The notes under the pieces: generated by a model
Databases searched by the model: none
Told to the model about the DNA's origin: nothing
The model's input: only the letters and a program-made list of their open reading frames with translations
Assembly: GCA_023410445.1 (NCBI GenBank)
Contig: JAEYPT010000003.1
Location: 1-64,000, forward strand
DNA: 64,000 nt
DNA from: Bacillota bacterium
GTDB lineage: Bacteria; Bacillota; Clostridia; Oscillospirales; Acutalibacteraceae
Direction: 5' to 3'
Shown here: piece by piece, positions 1 through 8,406 of the stretch
Layout of the letters: each line of letters starts with the position of its first letter
Numbering within the stretch: the stretch's first letter is position 1
Position numbers and translations under genes: made by a program

Positions 1-38
1 CCGTTGGTTCGGGCGTTGTAACCAAGATTATTGAGTAG
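1..38 (+). CDS. tuf: Elongation factor Tu, second copy, 3' end only
   Basis: In frame from base 3 the sequence reads VGSGVVTKIIE followed by TAG at 36-38. This is identical at the DNA level to the last codons of the complete minus-strand tuf gene. The gene body lies left of the window, or does not exist if the inverted repeat is an assembly artefact. The two copies would be convergent. Nothing upstream of these codons can be judged. Confidence 0.6.
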   Translation, partial: VGSGVVTKIIE

Positions 39-61
39 TTTTCGCCTTAGGGCATAGGAAG

Positions 62-96
62 CGGTCCGATGAAAAGTCGGACCGTTTCTTTTTTAC
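62..96 (+). terminator. Rho-independent terminator of plus-strand tuf copy
   Basis: Eight-base stem CGGTCCGA/TCGGACCG with a seven-base loop, followed by TTTCTTTTTT. It is the exact mirror image of the terminator of the complete tuf gene at 163-197. Confidence 0.8.
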
Positions 97-162
97 CGTA
101 AGCAAGAGGACCGGCGGCCGATGCCGCCCGGGCGCAATATGCGGCGGGTCCTCTTGCTTACG

Positions 163-197
163 GTAAAAAAGAAACGGTCCGACTTTTCATCGGACCG
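163..197 (-). terminator. Rho-independent terminator of tuf
   Basis: On the minus strand, 24 bases after the tuf stop, an eight-base-pair stem (190-197 with 175-182) is followed by a U-rich tract of ten bases. It closes the rpoB-to-tuf transcription unit. Confidence 0.9.
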
Positions 198-220
198 CTT
201 CCTATGCCCTAAGGCGAAAA

Positions 221-1423
221 CTACTCAATAATCTTGGTTACAACGCCCGAACCAACGGTATGGCCGCCTTCACGAATAGCGAAACGGAGGCCCTCTTCCA
301 TGGCGATCGGGGTAATCAGCTCAACCTTCATCTCAACGTTATCGCCAGGCATGCACATCTCGGTTCCTTCTGGAAGATCGATGACACCGGTAACGTCTGT
401 TGTTCTGAAGTAGAACTGAGGACGATAGTTGTTAAAGAACGGAGTATGACGTCCGCCTTCTTCTTTGGTGAGGATATAAACCTTGCCAACGAATTTGGTG
501 TGCGGATGCACGCTACCGGGCTTTGCAATAACCTGTCCACGTTCAATTTCTTCTCTCTGAATGCCACGGAGAAGCATGCCGATGTTATCGCCTGCTTCAG
601 CAAAATCCAGGGATTTGCGGAACATTTCGAGGCCCGTAATAACGGACTTCTTCTTCTCCGGGGAAAGGCCGACGATTTCCATTTCTTCGCCGATCTTCGC
701 CATGCCGCGCTCAACTCTGCCCGTTGCAACGGTGCCACGGCCACTGATGGTCATAACATCTTCAACCGGCATCAGGAACGGCAGGTCAGCTTTGCGCTCC
801 GGGGTCGGGATGAAGCTGTCGACAGCGTCCATCAGTTCCCAGATCGACTTGTATTCCGGAGCATCCGGATCAGTGGAGGTGGATTCCAGAGCCTTCAGAG
901 CAGACCCACGGATAATCGGGGTGTCATCGCCCGGGAATTCATACTCGTTCAGAAGATCACGGATTTCCATTTCAACGAGGTCAAGCAGTTCGGCATCGTC
1001 GACCTGATCAACCTTGTTCATATAGACAACAATATAAGGCACGCCAACCTGACGGGCAAGCAGAATGTGCTCACGGGTCTGGGGCATCGGGCCGTCTGCA
1101 GCGGAAACAACCAGAATGGCACCGTCCATCTGAGCAGCACCGGTGATCATGTTCTTAACATAGTCAGCATGGCCCGGGCAGTCAACATGAGCATAGTGAC
1201 GAGCTTCGGTCTGATATTCCACGTGGGCGGTGTTGATTGTGATACCGCGCGCTCTTTCTTCAGGTGCTTTATCGATATTGGCATAGTCGACAAAATCGGC
1301 CTCGCCCTTAAAATTAAGAACCTTCGTAATCGCAGCGGTAAGGGTGGTTTTACCATGGTCAACGTGACCGATGGTACCAATGTTTACGTGGGGTTTCGAC
1401 CTGTCAAATTTTGCTTTTCCCAT
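221..1423 (-). CDS. tuf: Elongation factor Tu
   Basis: EF-Tu (400 aa) delivers aminoacyl-tRNA to the ribosomal A site as a GTP complex. The G1 motif GHVDHGKT is at residues 19-26, the RGITI switch I segment near 58-62, DCPGH near 80 and NKVD near 136. The beta-barrel domains 2 and 3 follow to the family-typical end GSGVVTKIIE. AAAGGAGG lies seven bases before the ATG. It sits after fusA in a str-type cluster, but a good promoter in the 101-base gap suggests additional independent expression. The 3' end is part of a perfect inverted repeat that includes the tail of a second tuf copy. Identity is certain. Confidence 0.99.
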   Translation of the reverse strand: MGKAKFDRSKPHVNIGTIGHVDHGKTTLTAAITKVLNFKGEADFVDYANIDKAPEERARGITINTAHVEYQTEARHYAHVDCPGHADYVKNMITGAAQMDGAILVVSAADGPMPQTREHILLARQVGVPYIVVYMNKVDQVDDAELLDLVEMEIRDLLNEYEFPGDDTPIIRGSALKALESTSTDPDAPEYKSIWELMDAVDSFIPTPERKADLPFLMPVEDVMTISGRGTVATGRVERGMAKIGEEMEIVGLSPEKKKSVITGLEMFRKSLDFAEAGDNIGMLLRGIQREEIERGQVIAKPGSVHPHTKFVGKVYILTKEEGGRHTPFFNNYRPQFYFRTTDVTGVIDLPEGTEMCMPGDNVEMKVELITPIAMEEGLRFAIREGGHTVGSGVVTKIIE

Positions 1424-1481
1424 TGGAAATCCTCCTTTTAATTTATCTGGACTAAATATTCATTTTTAGATTATGCTTCAT

Positions 1482-1510
1482 ATTCTAACAATAAACTTGC
1501 CAAAAATCAA
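1482..1510 (-). promoter_or_regulatory. Sigma-A type promoter for tuf
   Basis: TTGATT (1505-1510), a 17-base spacer and TAGAAT (1482-1487) on the minus strand, in the fusA-tuf gap. The predicted transcript start is about 50 bases before the tuf ATG. This would let tuf be expressed above the upstream operon, which fits the high demand for EF-Tu. Confidence 0.7.
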
Positions 1511-1524
1511 GCATAATTTATAAC

Positions 1525-3606
1525 TTATTCTGATTTTTTGGCACGCGAGGTCATGATCTTTTCTGCAATATTCTTCGGAACTTCCGTGTAGCTTCCGGGT
1601 TCCATTACATACTGACCGCGGCCCTGAGTCTTGGAGCGAAGATCGGTGGAATAACCGAACATCTCGGACAGAGGAACCATCGCGCGGATCTGCTGTGCGC
1701 CCGGGATGGCATCCATGCCTTCGATCATGCCGCGGCGGGAATTCAGGTCGCCCATAACGTCGCCCATGTAATCCTCCGGAACGGTAACATTGACCTTCAT
1801 GATCGGCTCGAGAATGACCGGATCAGCCTTCGACATGGCATCCTTGAACGCCATAGAACCAGCAATTTTAAATGCGAGTTCCGAGGAGTCGACTTCGTGG
1901 AACGATCCATCGTACAGAGTAACTTTTGCGTCGACAACCGGATATCCTGCAAGAACACCCGCCATCATAGCACCCTGAACACCCTGATCGACTGCCGGAA
2001 TAAATTCCTTCGGGATCGCGCCGCCCGTAACGGCATTGACAAACTCATAGCCTTTGCCGGGATTCGGCTCAAGCTTGATTTTAACATGACCGTACTGGCC
2101 GTGACCGCCGGACTGCCTGGCGTACTTGCTTTCGACATCCGCCAGTCTGCGAACGGTTTCCTTGTAAGCTACCTGAGGTTTACCGACGTTTGCTTCGACG
2201 TGGAATTCACGGAGCAGACGGTCGACAATAATCTCAAGGTGAAGCTCGCCCATGCCCGCGATAATGGTCTGACCGGTTTCCTCATCGGTATAAGCCTTAA
2301 AGGTCGGGTCTTCTTCAGCCAACTTCGCAAGAGCAATGCCCATTTTCTCCTGGCCGGCCTTCGTCTTCGGCTCAATTGCCACGCGGATAACCGGGTCCGG
2401 GAATTCCATGGACTCAAGAACGATCGGGCGCTTCGGGTCGCACAGCGTATCGCCAGTACCGGTGTTCTTCAGACCTACAGCCGCGGCGATGTCGCCTGCG
2501 TACACGGTCTCAAGATCCTGTCTGTGATTCGCGTGCATCTGCAGAATACGGCCCATGCGCTCGCTCGAATCCTTTGCCGAGTTGTAAACGGTAGAACCGG
2601 CATCCAGCTTTCCGGAGTAAACACGGAAGAATGCAAGCTTACCAACAAACGGGTCGGTAGCGATCTTAAACGCAAGTGCTGCAAACGGCTCATCGTCGGT
2701 TGCATGGCAGTCTTCTTCCTCACCGGTTTCAGGATTGGTACCCTTAATAGCCGGGATATCGGTAGGAGCCGGCATGTACGCAATAATCGCATCCAGCAGC
2801 TTCTGTACGCCCTTGTTTTTGTAAGAAGTACCGCAGGTGACAGGAACGAATTTGTTCGCAATCGTCGCCTTACGGATTGTCTTAACAATTTCCTCTTTGG
2901 TAAGCTCTTCGCCGTTCAGGTATTTCTCCATGAGTTCGTCATCCTGCTCGGCAACAGACTCCAACAATTGGGAATGGTACTGGTCGGCAAGTTCCTTCAT
3001 GTCGTCGGGGATATCCTCGACCTTCATGTCCTTGCCCATTTCATCGTAATAAATATCGGCTTTCATGTCGATCAGGTCGATGATTCCCTTAAAGGTTTCC
3101 TCTTTGCCGATCGGCAGCTGAATCGGAACCGCGTTGCATTTAAGGCGGTCCTTCATCATCTGGACGGAACGGAAGAAATCCGCTCCCATGATGTCCATTT
3201 TGTTGACATAAGCCATGCGCGGAACACCGAACTGCTCGGCTTGACGCCATACAGTTTCAGACTGCGGCTCAACGCCGCCTTTTGCGTCGTAAACTGCTAC
3301 GGCACCATCCAGAACACGCAGTGCACGTTCCACTTCAACGGTGAAATCAACGTGGCCCGGTGTATCGATGATGTTGATACGGTGGTCCTTCCAGAAGCAA
3401 GTGGTAGCGGCGGAAGTAATGGTAATGCCGCGTTCCTGTTCCTGCACCATCCAGTCCATCGTAGCGGCGCCGTCGTGTACTTCACCGATTTTATGATTGA
3501 TTCCGGTATAATACAGAATACGTTCCGTCGTTGTAGTTTTACCGGCATCGATATGCGCCATGATGCCGATATTGCGGACTAATTCAAGTGGTACTTGCCT
3601 TGGCAT
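1525..3606 (-). CDS. fusA: Elongation factor G
   Basis: EF-G (693 aa) is the GTPase that drives ribosomal translocation and, with RRF, ribosome recycling. The G1 motif AHIDAGKTT is near residue 17, the RGITI switch near 60, DTPGHVDF near 82 and NKMD near 135. Domains II-V follow to the C-terminal region containing SRRGMIEGM. Length and N-terminus fit bacterial fusA. GGAGG lies six bases before the ATG. It follows rpsG by 33 bases, in the classical str order rpsL-rpsG-fusA-tuf. Confidence 0.99.
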   Translation of the reverse strand: MPRQVPLELVRNIGIMAHIDAGKTTTTERILYYTGINHKIGEVHDGAATMDWMVQEQERGITITSAATTCFWKDHRINIIDTPGHVDFTVEVERALRVLDGAVAVYDAKGGVEPQSETVWRQAEQFGVPRMAYVNKMDIMGADFFRSVQMMKDRLKCNAVPIQLPIGKEETFKGIIDLIDMKADIYYDEMGKDMKVEDIPDDMKELADQYHSQLLESVAEQDDELMEKYLNGEELTKEEIVKTIRKATIANKFVPVTCGTSYKNKGVQKLLDAIIAYMPAPTDIPAIKGTNPETGEEEDCHATDDEPFAALAFKIATDPFVGKLAFFRVYSGKLDAGSTVYNSAKDSSERMGRILQMHANHRQDLETVYAGDIAAAVGLKNTGTGDTLCDPKRPIVLESMEFPDPVIRVAIEPKTKAGQEKMGIALAKLAEEDPTFKAYTDEETGQTIIAGMGELHLEIIVDRLLREFHVEANVGKPQVAYKETVRRLADVESKYARQSGGHGQYGHVKIKLEPNPGKGYEFVNAVTGGAIPKEFIPAVDQGVQGAMMAGVLAGYPVVDAKVTLYDGSFHEVDSSELAFKIAGSMAFKDAMSKADPVILEPIMKVNVTVPEDYMGDVMGDLNSRRGMIEGMDAIPGAQQIRAMVPLSEMFGYSTDLRSKTQGRGQYVMEPGSYTEVPKNIAEKIMTSRAKKSE

Positions 3607-3639
3607 AATTCCCTCCTACAAACTGAAAAGTGCGGCAAA

Positions 3640-4110
3640 TCACCAGCGATAATGAGCAAAAGCTCTGTTTGCTTCCGCCATCTTGTGTGTTTCATCGCGC
3701 TTTTTGGCAGCACCGCCCGCACCATTCACAGCATCAAGAATTTCGCCGGCCAGTCTTTCCCTCATGGTTTTCTCGGACCGATCCCTCGAATAGTTTGCGA
3801 TCCAGCGCAGACCCAGGGTCTGGCGCCGTTCCGGACGAACTTCCATCGGGACCTGATACGTTGCGCCGCCTACACGGCGAGCCTTAACCTCAAGAGAAGG
3901 CATAACATTTTCCATTGCCTGCTCAAATACTTCCAAAGGCTCCTTGCCTGTCTTGTCCTTAATAATATCAAACGCGCCGTAGACGATCTTCTGAGCTACG
4001 CCCTTTTTACCGTCATACATGATATTGTTGATCAATCTCGTTACAATCTTGGAATTATAAAGTGGATCCGGCAAAACATCGCGCTTTGCGGTTGAACCTC
4101 TTCTTGGCAC
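3640..4110 (-). CDS. rpsG: 30S ribosomal protein S7
   Basis: S7 (156 aa, the usual length) nucleates assembly of the 16S rRNA 3' head domain and lines the E site. I chose the GTG at 4108-4110, giving the family N-terminus VPRRGSTAKRD. It is preceded by GAAGGAGGG at seven bases; the longer open frame to 4161 lacks a ribosome binding site. The sequence ends with the typical MAEANRAFAHYRW. It lies 192 bases after rpsL, an unusually wide gap for a str operon, and 33 bases before fusA. Confidence 0.98.
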   Translation of the reverse strand: MPRRGSTAKRDVLPDPLYNSKIVTRLINNIMYDGKKGVAQKIVYGAFDIIKDKTGKEPLEVFEQAMENVMPSLEVKARRVGGATYQVPMEVRPERRQTLGLRWIANYSRDRSEKTMRERLAGEILDAVNGAGGAAKKRDETHKMAEANRAFAHYRW

Positions 4111-4302
4111 TTTACTTCCCTCCTTCACAGAAATGATATCACAGGTACTCGAAAGCGACAAACTCCCGTGGCCAATACAGAGGCGTTCTACTATATCTTA
4201 CAAGAAAATATATCATAAACGCCGCTGCATTCCTGCCTTAAATGAAAAATTCAATTAAAAACATGCAGCCGTTAGGTTTCTGTCATCATAGTAAGACCGC
4301 TA

Positions 4303-4737
4303 TTATTTTGCGGCCTTGGCAGCGCCGGCTTTCGGCCTCTTTGCGCCGTACTTGGAACGGGCCTGCATACGCTGAGCAACGCCCTGCGCATCAAGGGTTC
4401 CGCGGATGATATGGTAACGAACGCCAGGAAGATCCTTAACACGTCCGCCGCGGATCATCACGACGCTGTGCTCCTGCAGATTGTGGCCGACACCCGGAAT
4501 ATAGGCGCTGACCTCAATTCCGTTGGAAAGCCTGACTCTTGCGATTTTCCGCAGTGCGGAGTTCGGCTTCTTCGGGGTAGCGGTCTTAACCACTGTGCAG
4601 ACACCGCGTTTTTGCGGGGAATCCTGATTGATGGCAATCCGTTTTTTGGAATTCCATCCTCTCAGAAGTGCAGGAGCCTTCGCCTTTTTCACGGCGACTT
4701 CTCTGCCTGTGCTGACAAGCTGATTAAAGGTTGGCAT
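4303..4737 (-). CDS. rpsL: 30S ribosomal protein S12
   Basis: S12 (144 aa) sits at the decoding centre and is the target of streptomycin-resistance mutations. The loop TPKKPNSALRK and the segment GGRVKDLPGVRYH are intact, with lysines at the positions equivalent to E. coli K42 and K87, so the sequence is the streptomycin-sensitive form. AAGGAGGTG lies five bases before the ATG. It follows rpoC by 109 bases that contain an 11-bp stem-loop, which could tune the ratio of rpoC to ribosomal-protein transcripts. Confidence 0.98.
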   Translation of the reverse strand: MPTFNQLVSTGREVAVKKAKAPALLRGWNSKKRIAINQDSPQKRGVCTVVKTATPKKPNSALRKIARVRLSNGIEVSAYIPGVGHNLQEHSVVMIRGGRVKDLPGVRYHIIRGTLDAQGVAQRMQARSKYGAKRPKAGAAKAAK

Positions 4738-4771
4738 ATGGCACCTCCTTACAGAAAGATATTTATGTTAA

Positions 4772-4796
4772 GCCGGCTCTGCGGAGCAGGGCCGGC
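4772..4796 (-). other. Stem-loop between rpoC and rpsL
   Basis: An 11-bp stem (4772-4782 with 4786-4796, one G-U pair) with a three-base loop lies between rpoC and rpsL. On the transcribed strand it is followed by TTAACATAAATAT, too poor in U for a strong terminator. It may be a partial terminator or an RNA processing site. Confidence 0.55.
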
Positions 4797-4846
4797 CTGA
4801 ACATCCGTAAAATGGCGGCAAACCACCACAAGTTTTAATTATAAAA

Positions 4847-7800
4847 CTATACTGCGTCGTTTGTCAAGGTTTCATTTACAGGCTCTATCTCAACATCGCT
4901 GTAACATTTCATTCCAGTGCCCGCTGGGATCAGCTTTCCGATGATGACGTTTTCCTTGAGGCCGAGCAGCGGATCGACTTTGCCCTTGATGGCGGCGTCG
5001 GTCAGCACGCGGGTTGTCTCCTGGAAGGAAGCCGCTGACAGGAAAGAATCCGTAGCAAGCGAAGCCTTCGTAATACCAAGGAGGATCGGAGTGGCGGTTG
5101 CTTCCTGCAGATCCGGTTCACCGGCTGCAATGCGCTCACGCACAATTTCGTTTTCCGCTTCCAGCTCGCTCTTTTCCACCAGCGAACTCGGCAGCAACGT
5201 CGTATCGCCGGCTTCGTCCACGCGAACCTTCTTCATCATCTGGCGAACGATAACCTCGATGTGCTTGTCGTTGATGTCAACGCCCTGCATCCGGTAAACC
5301 TTCTGGACTTCTTCAATCAGGTAATCCTGAACGGCCTCGGTGCCGCTGATTGCAAGCACGTCGTGCGGATTGACGGAACCTTCGGTCAGGCGTGTTCCTG
5401 ACTTAATCTGGTCACCCTCGTTCACAATAATGCGGGAGCCGAAGGGGATCAGATAGGATTTCGAATCGCCGGTTTCCGCATTTGTCACGGTTACATGGCG
5501 GCTTTTCTTGATCTCCTCAAAGATGACGGAGCCGGAAATTTCACTGATAATAGCAAGATGTTTCGGCTTGCGGCCCTCAAAAAGTTCCTCGACGCGCGGC
5601 AGACCCTGTGTAATGTCCTCCGCACTGGCGACGCCGCCGGTATGGAAGGTTCTCATGGTCAGCTGTGTGCCGGGTTCGCCGATGGACTGTGCCGCGATGA
5701 TGCCGACCGCTTCGCCAACGGTAACCGGCATGGTTGTCGCAAGGTTCGCACCGTAGCACTTCTTGCAGACGCCGTGTTTCGCGCGGCAGTTCAGAATCGA
5801 GCGGATGCCGATGCGTTTGGTACCTTTTCCGATAATGATGTCGGCGTCTTCGTCGGCCATCAGTTTATCTTTGGAGACAAGGACTTCCCCGGTCTTTTCG
5901 TCCTTGAAATCTTCCAGCAGATAACGTCCGATCAGACGCTCGTGCATTGATTCAATGACTTCCTTGCCTTCCTTGATGTCAAAGACTTCAATGCCTTCCT
6001 TTGCACAGCAGTCGTCCTCGCGGATGATAACATCCTGCGAAACGTCGACGAGACGACGGGTCAGGTAACCGGAGTCCGCCGTACGGAGTGCCGTATCGGC
6101 TAGACCTTTACGGGCACCACGGGAAGAAATGAAGTATTCCAGAATATTAAGACCTTCACGGTAGTTGGCGCGAATTGGAATTTCAATCGTCTTACCAGAT
6201 GTGTTAGCAATCAGTCCGCGCATGCCGGCGAGCTGACGGATCTGGCTCATGGAACCACGGGCTCCGGAATCCGCCATCATGAAGATCGGGTTATACCGGT
6301 CGAGGTTCTTCTGAAGAGCAACCGAAACATCCTCCGTCGCCTTGGTCCAGGTTTTCAGCACCGCGTTGTAACGCTCAGAATTGGAGAGCAAGCCCATTTT
6401 GAACTGCTCGGAAACCATATCGATCTGCTTTTCAGCGGCGTCGATGATCTCCTTCTTCTGAGGCGGAATGGTAGCGTCGCTGACGGAAACCGTAATGCCG
6501 CTCTTGGTGGAATATTTGTAACCCTGCGCCTTGATGCTGTCCAGTACCTCGGAGGTCTTGGGCACGCCGTGCACTTTGATGCAGCGATCGATGATCTTAC
6601 CGAGCTGCTTTTTGCCAACCAGGAAATCAATCTCCAGCTTGAAGCGGTTATCCGGATTGGAACGATCGACAAAGCCGAGGTCCTGCGGAATCGGACGGTT
6701 AAAGATCATGCGGCCGACCGAAGTGTCGACCAGCTGAGTTTCCATTTTGCCGTTGAATTCCAGCGTCCTGCGCACCTTGATTTTAGCGTGCAGCTGAATG
6801 ACGCCTTCATTATAAGCCATAATTGCTTCGTCGAAATCGCGGAAGACCTTTCCTTCGCCGGTTTCTCCGTCCTTATCAAGGGTCAGATAATAGGAACCCA
6901 GCACCATGTCCTGTGTAGGAACGGTAACCGGACGCCCGTCAGACGGTTTCAGCAGGTTTCCGGCCGCAAGCATCAGGAAGCGTGCCTCAGCCTGCGCCTC
7001 GCTCGAAAGAGGCACGTGGACAGCCATCTGATCGCCATCAAAATCCGCGTTATATGCCGTGCAGGCAAGCGGATGCAGTTTCAGGGCACGGCCCTCGACA
7101 AGGACAGGCTCGAACGCCTGAATGCCGAGACGGTGAAGCGTAGGCGCGCGGTTCAGAAGAACCGGATGATTTTTGATGACGATTTCAAGGGCGTCCCAAA
7201 CCTCCGGCTTAGCACGCTCTACCGCCTTTCTTGCAGCCTTGATGTTACCGGACGCACCGGTCTCCACCAGACGCTTCATGACGAAAGGCTTGAAAAGCTC
7301 CAGTGCCATTTCCTTTGGCAGGCCGCACTGGTACATTTTCAGATCCGGTCCTACAACGATTACGGAACGGCCGGAATAGTCAACACGTTTGCCGAGCAAG
7401 TTCTGACGGAAACGGCCCTGCTTACCCTTCAGCATATCGGAAAGAGATTTCAGCGGGCGGTTGTTCGGCCCTGTGACCGGACGTCCGCGGCGGCCGTTGT
7501 CGATCAGAGCGTCGACCGCTTCCTGAAGCATTCTCTTTTCATTACGAACGATAATATCCGGCGCGCCGAGTTCCAGAAGCCGCTTCAGACGGTTGTTTCG
7601 GTTAATCACGCGGCGATAGAGATCATTCAGGTCGGAGGTCGCAAACCGGCCGCCGTCGAGCTGAACCATCGGGCGCAGATCCGGCGGGATAACCGGCACG
7701 CAGTCCATGATCATCCATTCCGGACGGTTGCCGGAAAGACGGAATGCCTCAACGACTTCCAGACGCTTCAGAATACGCACGCGCTTCTGGCCGGTGGAAG

Positions 7801-8389
7801 TTTCCAGCTCGGTTTTCATTTCCTGCGAAAGCTCGTCGAGGTCGATTTCAGACAAAAGCTTTTTGATGGATTCGGCGCCCATTCCGGCATCGAAATCATC
7901 CTCATATTTTTCGCGCATATCGCGGTATTCTTTTTCATTAAGCAGCTGCTTCTTCTGAAGCTCACGCACGTTGCCCGGATCGGTAACAATATACAGGGCA
8001 AAATAGAGCACCTTTTCCAGCATACGGGGCGAAATGTCAAGCATCAGGCCCATGCGGGACGGGATTCCCTTAAAATACCAGATGTGGGAAACCGGCGCCG
8101 CCAGCTCAATATGGCCCATCCGCTCACGGCGAACCTTCGCGCGGGTAACTTCAACGCCGCAGCGCTCACAGATCTTGCCTTTATAACGAATTCTCTTATA
8201 CTTTCCGCAATGGCATTCCCAGTCCTTGGTTGGGCCGAAAATCCGTTCGCAGAAAAGCCCGTCACGCTCCGGTTTGAGTGTGCGGTAATTGATGGTCTCC
8301 GGCTTTTTAACTTCGCCGTGCGACCATTCTCTTATTTTTTCAGGTGAAGCAAGTCCAATCTTGATGGATTCGAACGTATTAAATTCCAT
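4847..8389 (-). CDS. rpoC: RNA polymerase subunit beta'
   Basis: Beta' (1180 aa) carries the catalytic magnesium of RNA polymerase. The N-terminal zinc-binding cysteines are C59, C61, C74 and C77. The active-site motif NADFDGDQM and a second zinc site in the region CRAKHGVCKKCYGAN are present. The ATG at 8389 gives the family start MEFNTFESIKIGLASPEKIR and has AGGAAGGGG seven bases upstream. A TTG at 8410 would add seven residues but overlaps the rpoB stop and lacks a binding site. It is separated from rpoB by 17 bases. Confidence 0.98.
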   Translation of the reverse strand: MEFNTFESIKIGLASPEKIREWSHGEVKKPETINYRTLKPERDGLFCERIFGPTKDWECHCGKYKRIRYKGKICERCGVEVTRAKVRRERMGHIELAAPVSHIWYFKGIPSRMGLMLDISPRMLEKVLYFALYIVTDPGNVRELQKKQLLNEKEYRDMREKYEDDFDAGMGAESIKKLLSEIDLDELSQEMKTELETSTGQKRVRILKRLEVVEAFRLSGNRPEWMIMDCVPVIPPDLRPMVQLDGGRFATSDLNDLYRRVINRNNRLKRLLELGAPDIIVRNEKRMLQEAVDALIDNGRRGRPVTGPNNRPLKSLSDMLKGKQGRFRQNLLGKRVDYSGRSVIVVGPDLKMYQCGLPKEMALELFKPFVMKRLVETGASGNIKAARKAVERAKPEVWDALEIVIKNHPVLLNRAPTLHRLGIQAFEPVLVEGRALKLHPLACTAYNADFDGDQMAVHVPLSSEAQAEARFLMLAAGNLLKPSDGRPVTVPTQDMVLGSYYLTLDKDGETGEGKVFRDFDEAIMAYNEGVIQLHAKIKVRRTLEFNGKMETQLVDTSVGRMIFNRPIPQDLGFVDRSNPDNRFKLEIDFLVGKKQLGKIIDRCIKVHGVPKTSEVLDSIKAQGYKYSTKSGITVSVSDATIPPQKKEIIDAAEKQIDMVSEQFKMGLLSNSERYNAVLKTWTKATEDVSVALQKNLDRYNPIFMMADSGARGSMSQIRQLAGMRGLIANTSGKTIEIPIRANYREGLNILEYFISSRGARKGLADTALRTADSGYLTRRLVDVSQDVIIREDDCCAKEGIEVFDIKEGKEVIESMHERLIGRYLLEDFKDEKTGEVLVSKDKLMADEDADIIIGKGTKRIGIRSILNCRAKHGVCKKCYGANLATTMPVTVGEAVGIIAAQSIGEPGTQLTMRTFHTGGVASAEDITQGLPRVEELFEGRKPKHLAIISEISGSVIFEEIKKSRHVTVTNAETGDSKSYLIPFGSRIIVNEGDQIKSGTRLTEGSVNPHDVLAISGTEAVQDYLIEEVQKVYRMQGVDINDKHIEVIVRQMMKKVRVDEAGDTTLLPSSLVEKSELEAENEIVRERIAAGEPDLQEATATPILLGITKASLATDSFLSAASFQETTRVLTDAAIKGKVDPLLGLKENVIIGKLIPAGTGMKCYSDVEIEPVNETLTNDAV

Positions 8390-8406
8390 ACCGTGACCCC
8401 TTCCTG

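Larger units (their letters stand above)
1..258. repeat. Perfect 112-bp inverted repeat with 34-bp spacer
   Basis: Positions 1-112 are the exact reverse complement of 147-258; the 34 bases between (113-146) are not symmetrical. Each arm holds the last 12 codons of tuf, its stop, the rho-independent terminator and about 16 bases beyond. The repeat runs off the left edge, so its true length is unknown. It could be a tail-to-tail duplication of tuf or a fold-back assembly artefact at a contig end. Confidence 0.97.

Noticed and set aside
1897..8347. Long plus-strand frames opposite fusA and rpoC (for example 1897-3582 and 6569-8347)
   Set aside because: They mirror highly conserved minus-strand genes and lack start signals. 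They are third-position shadows.
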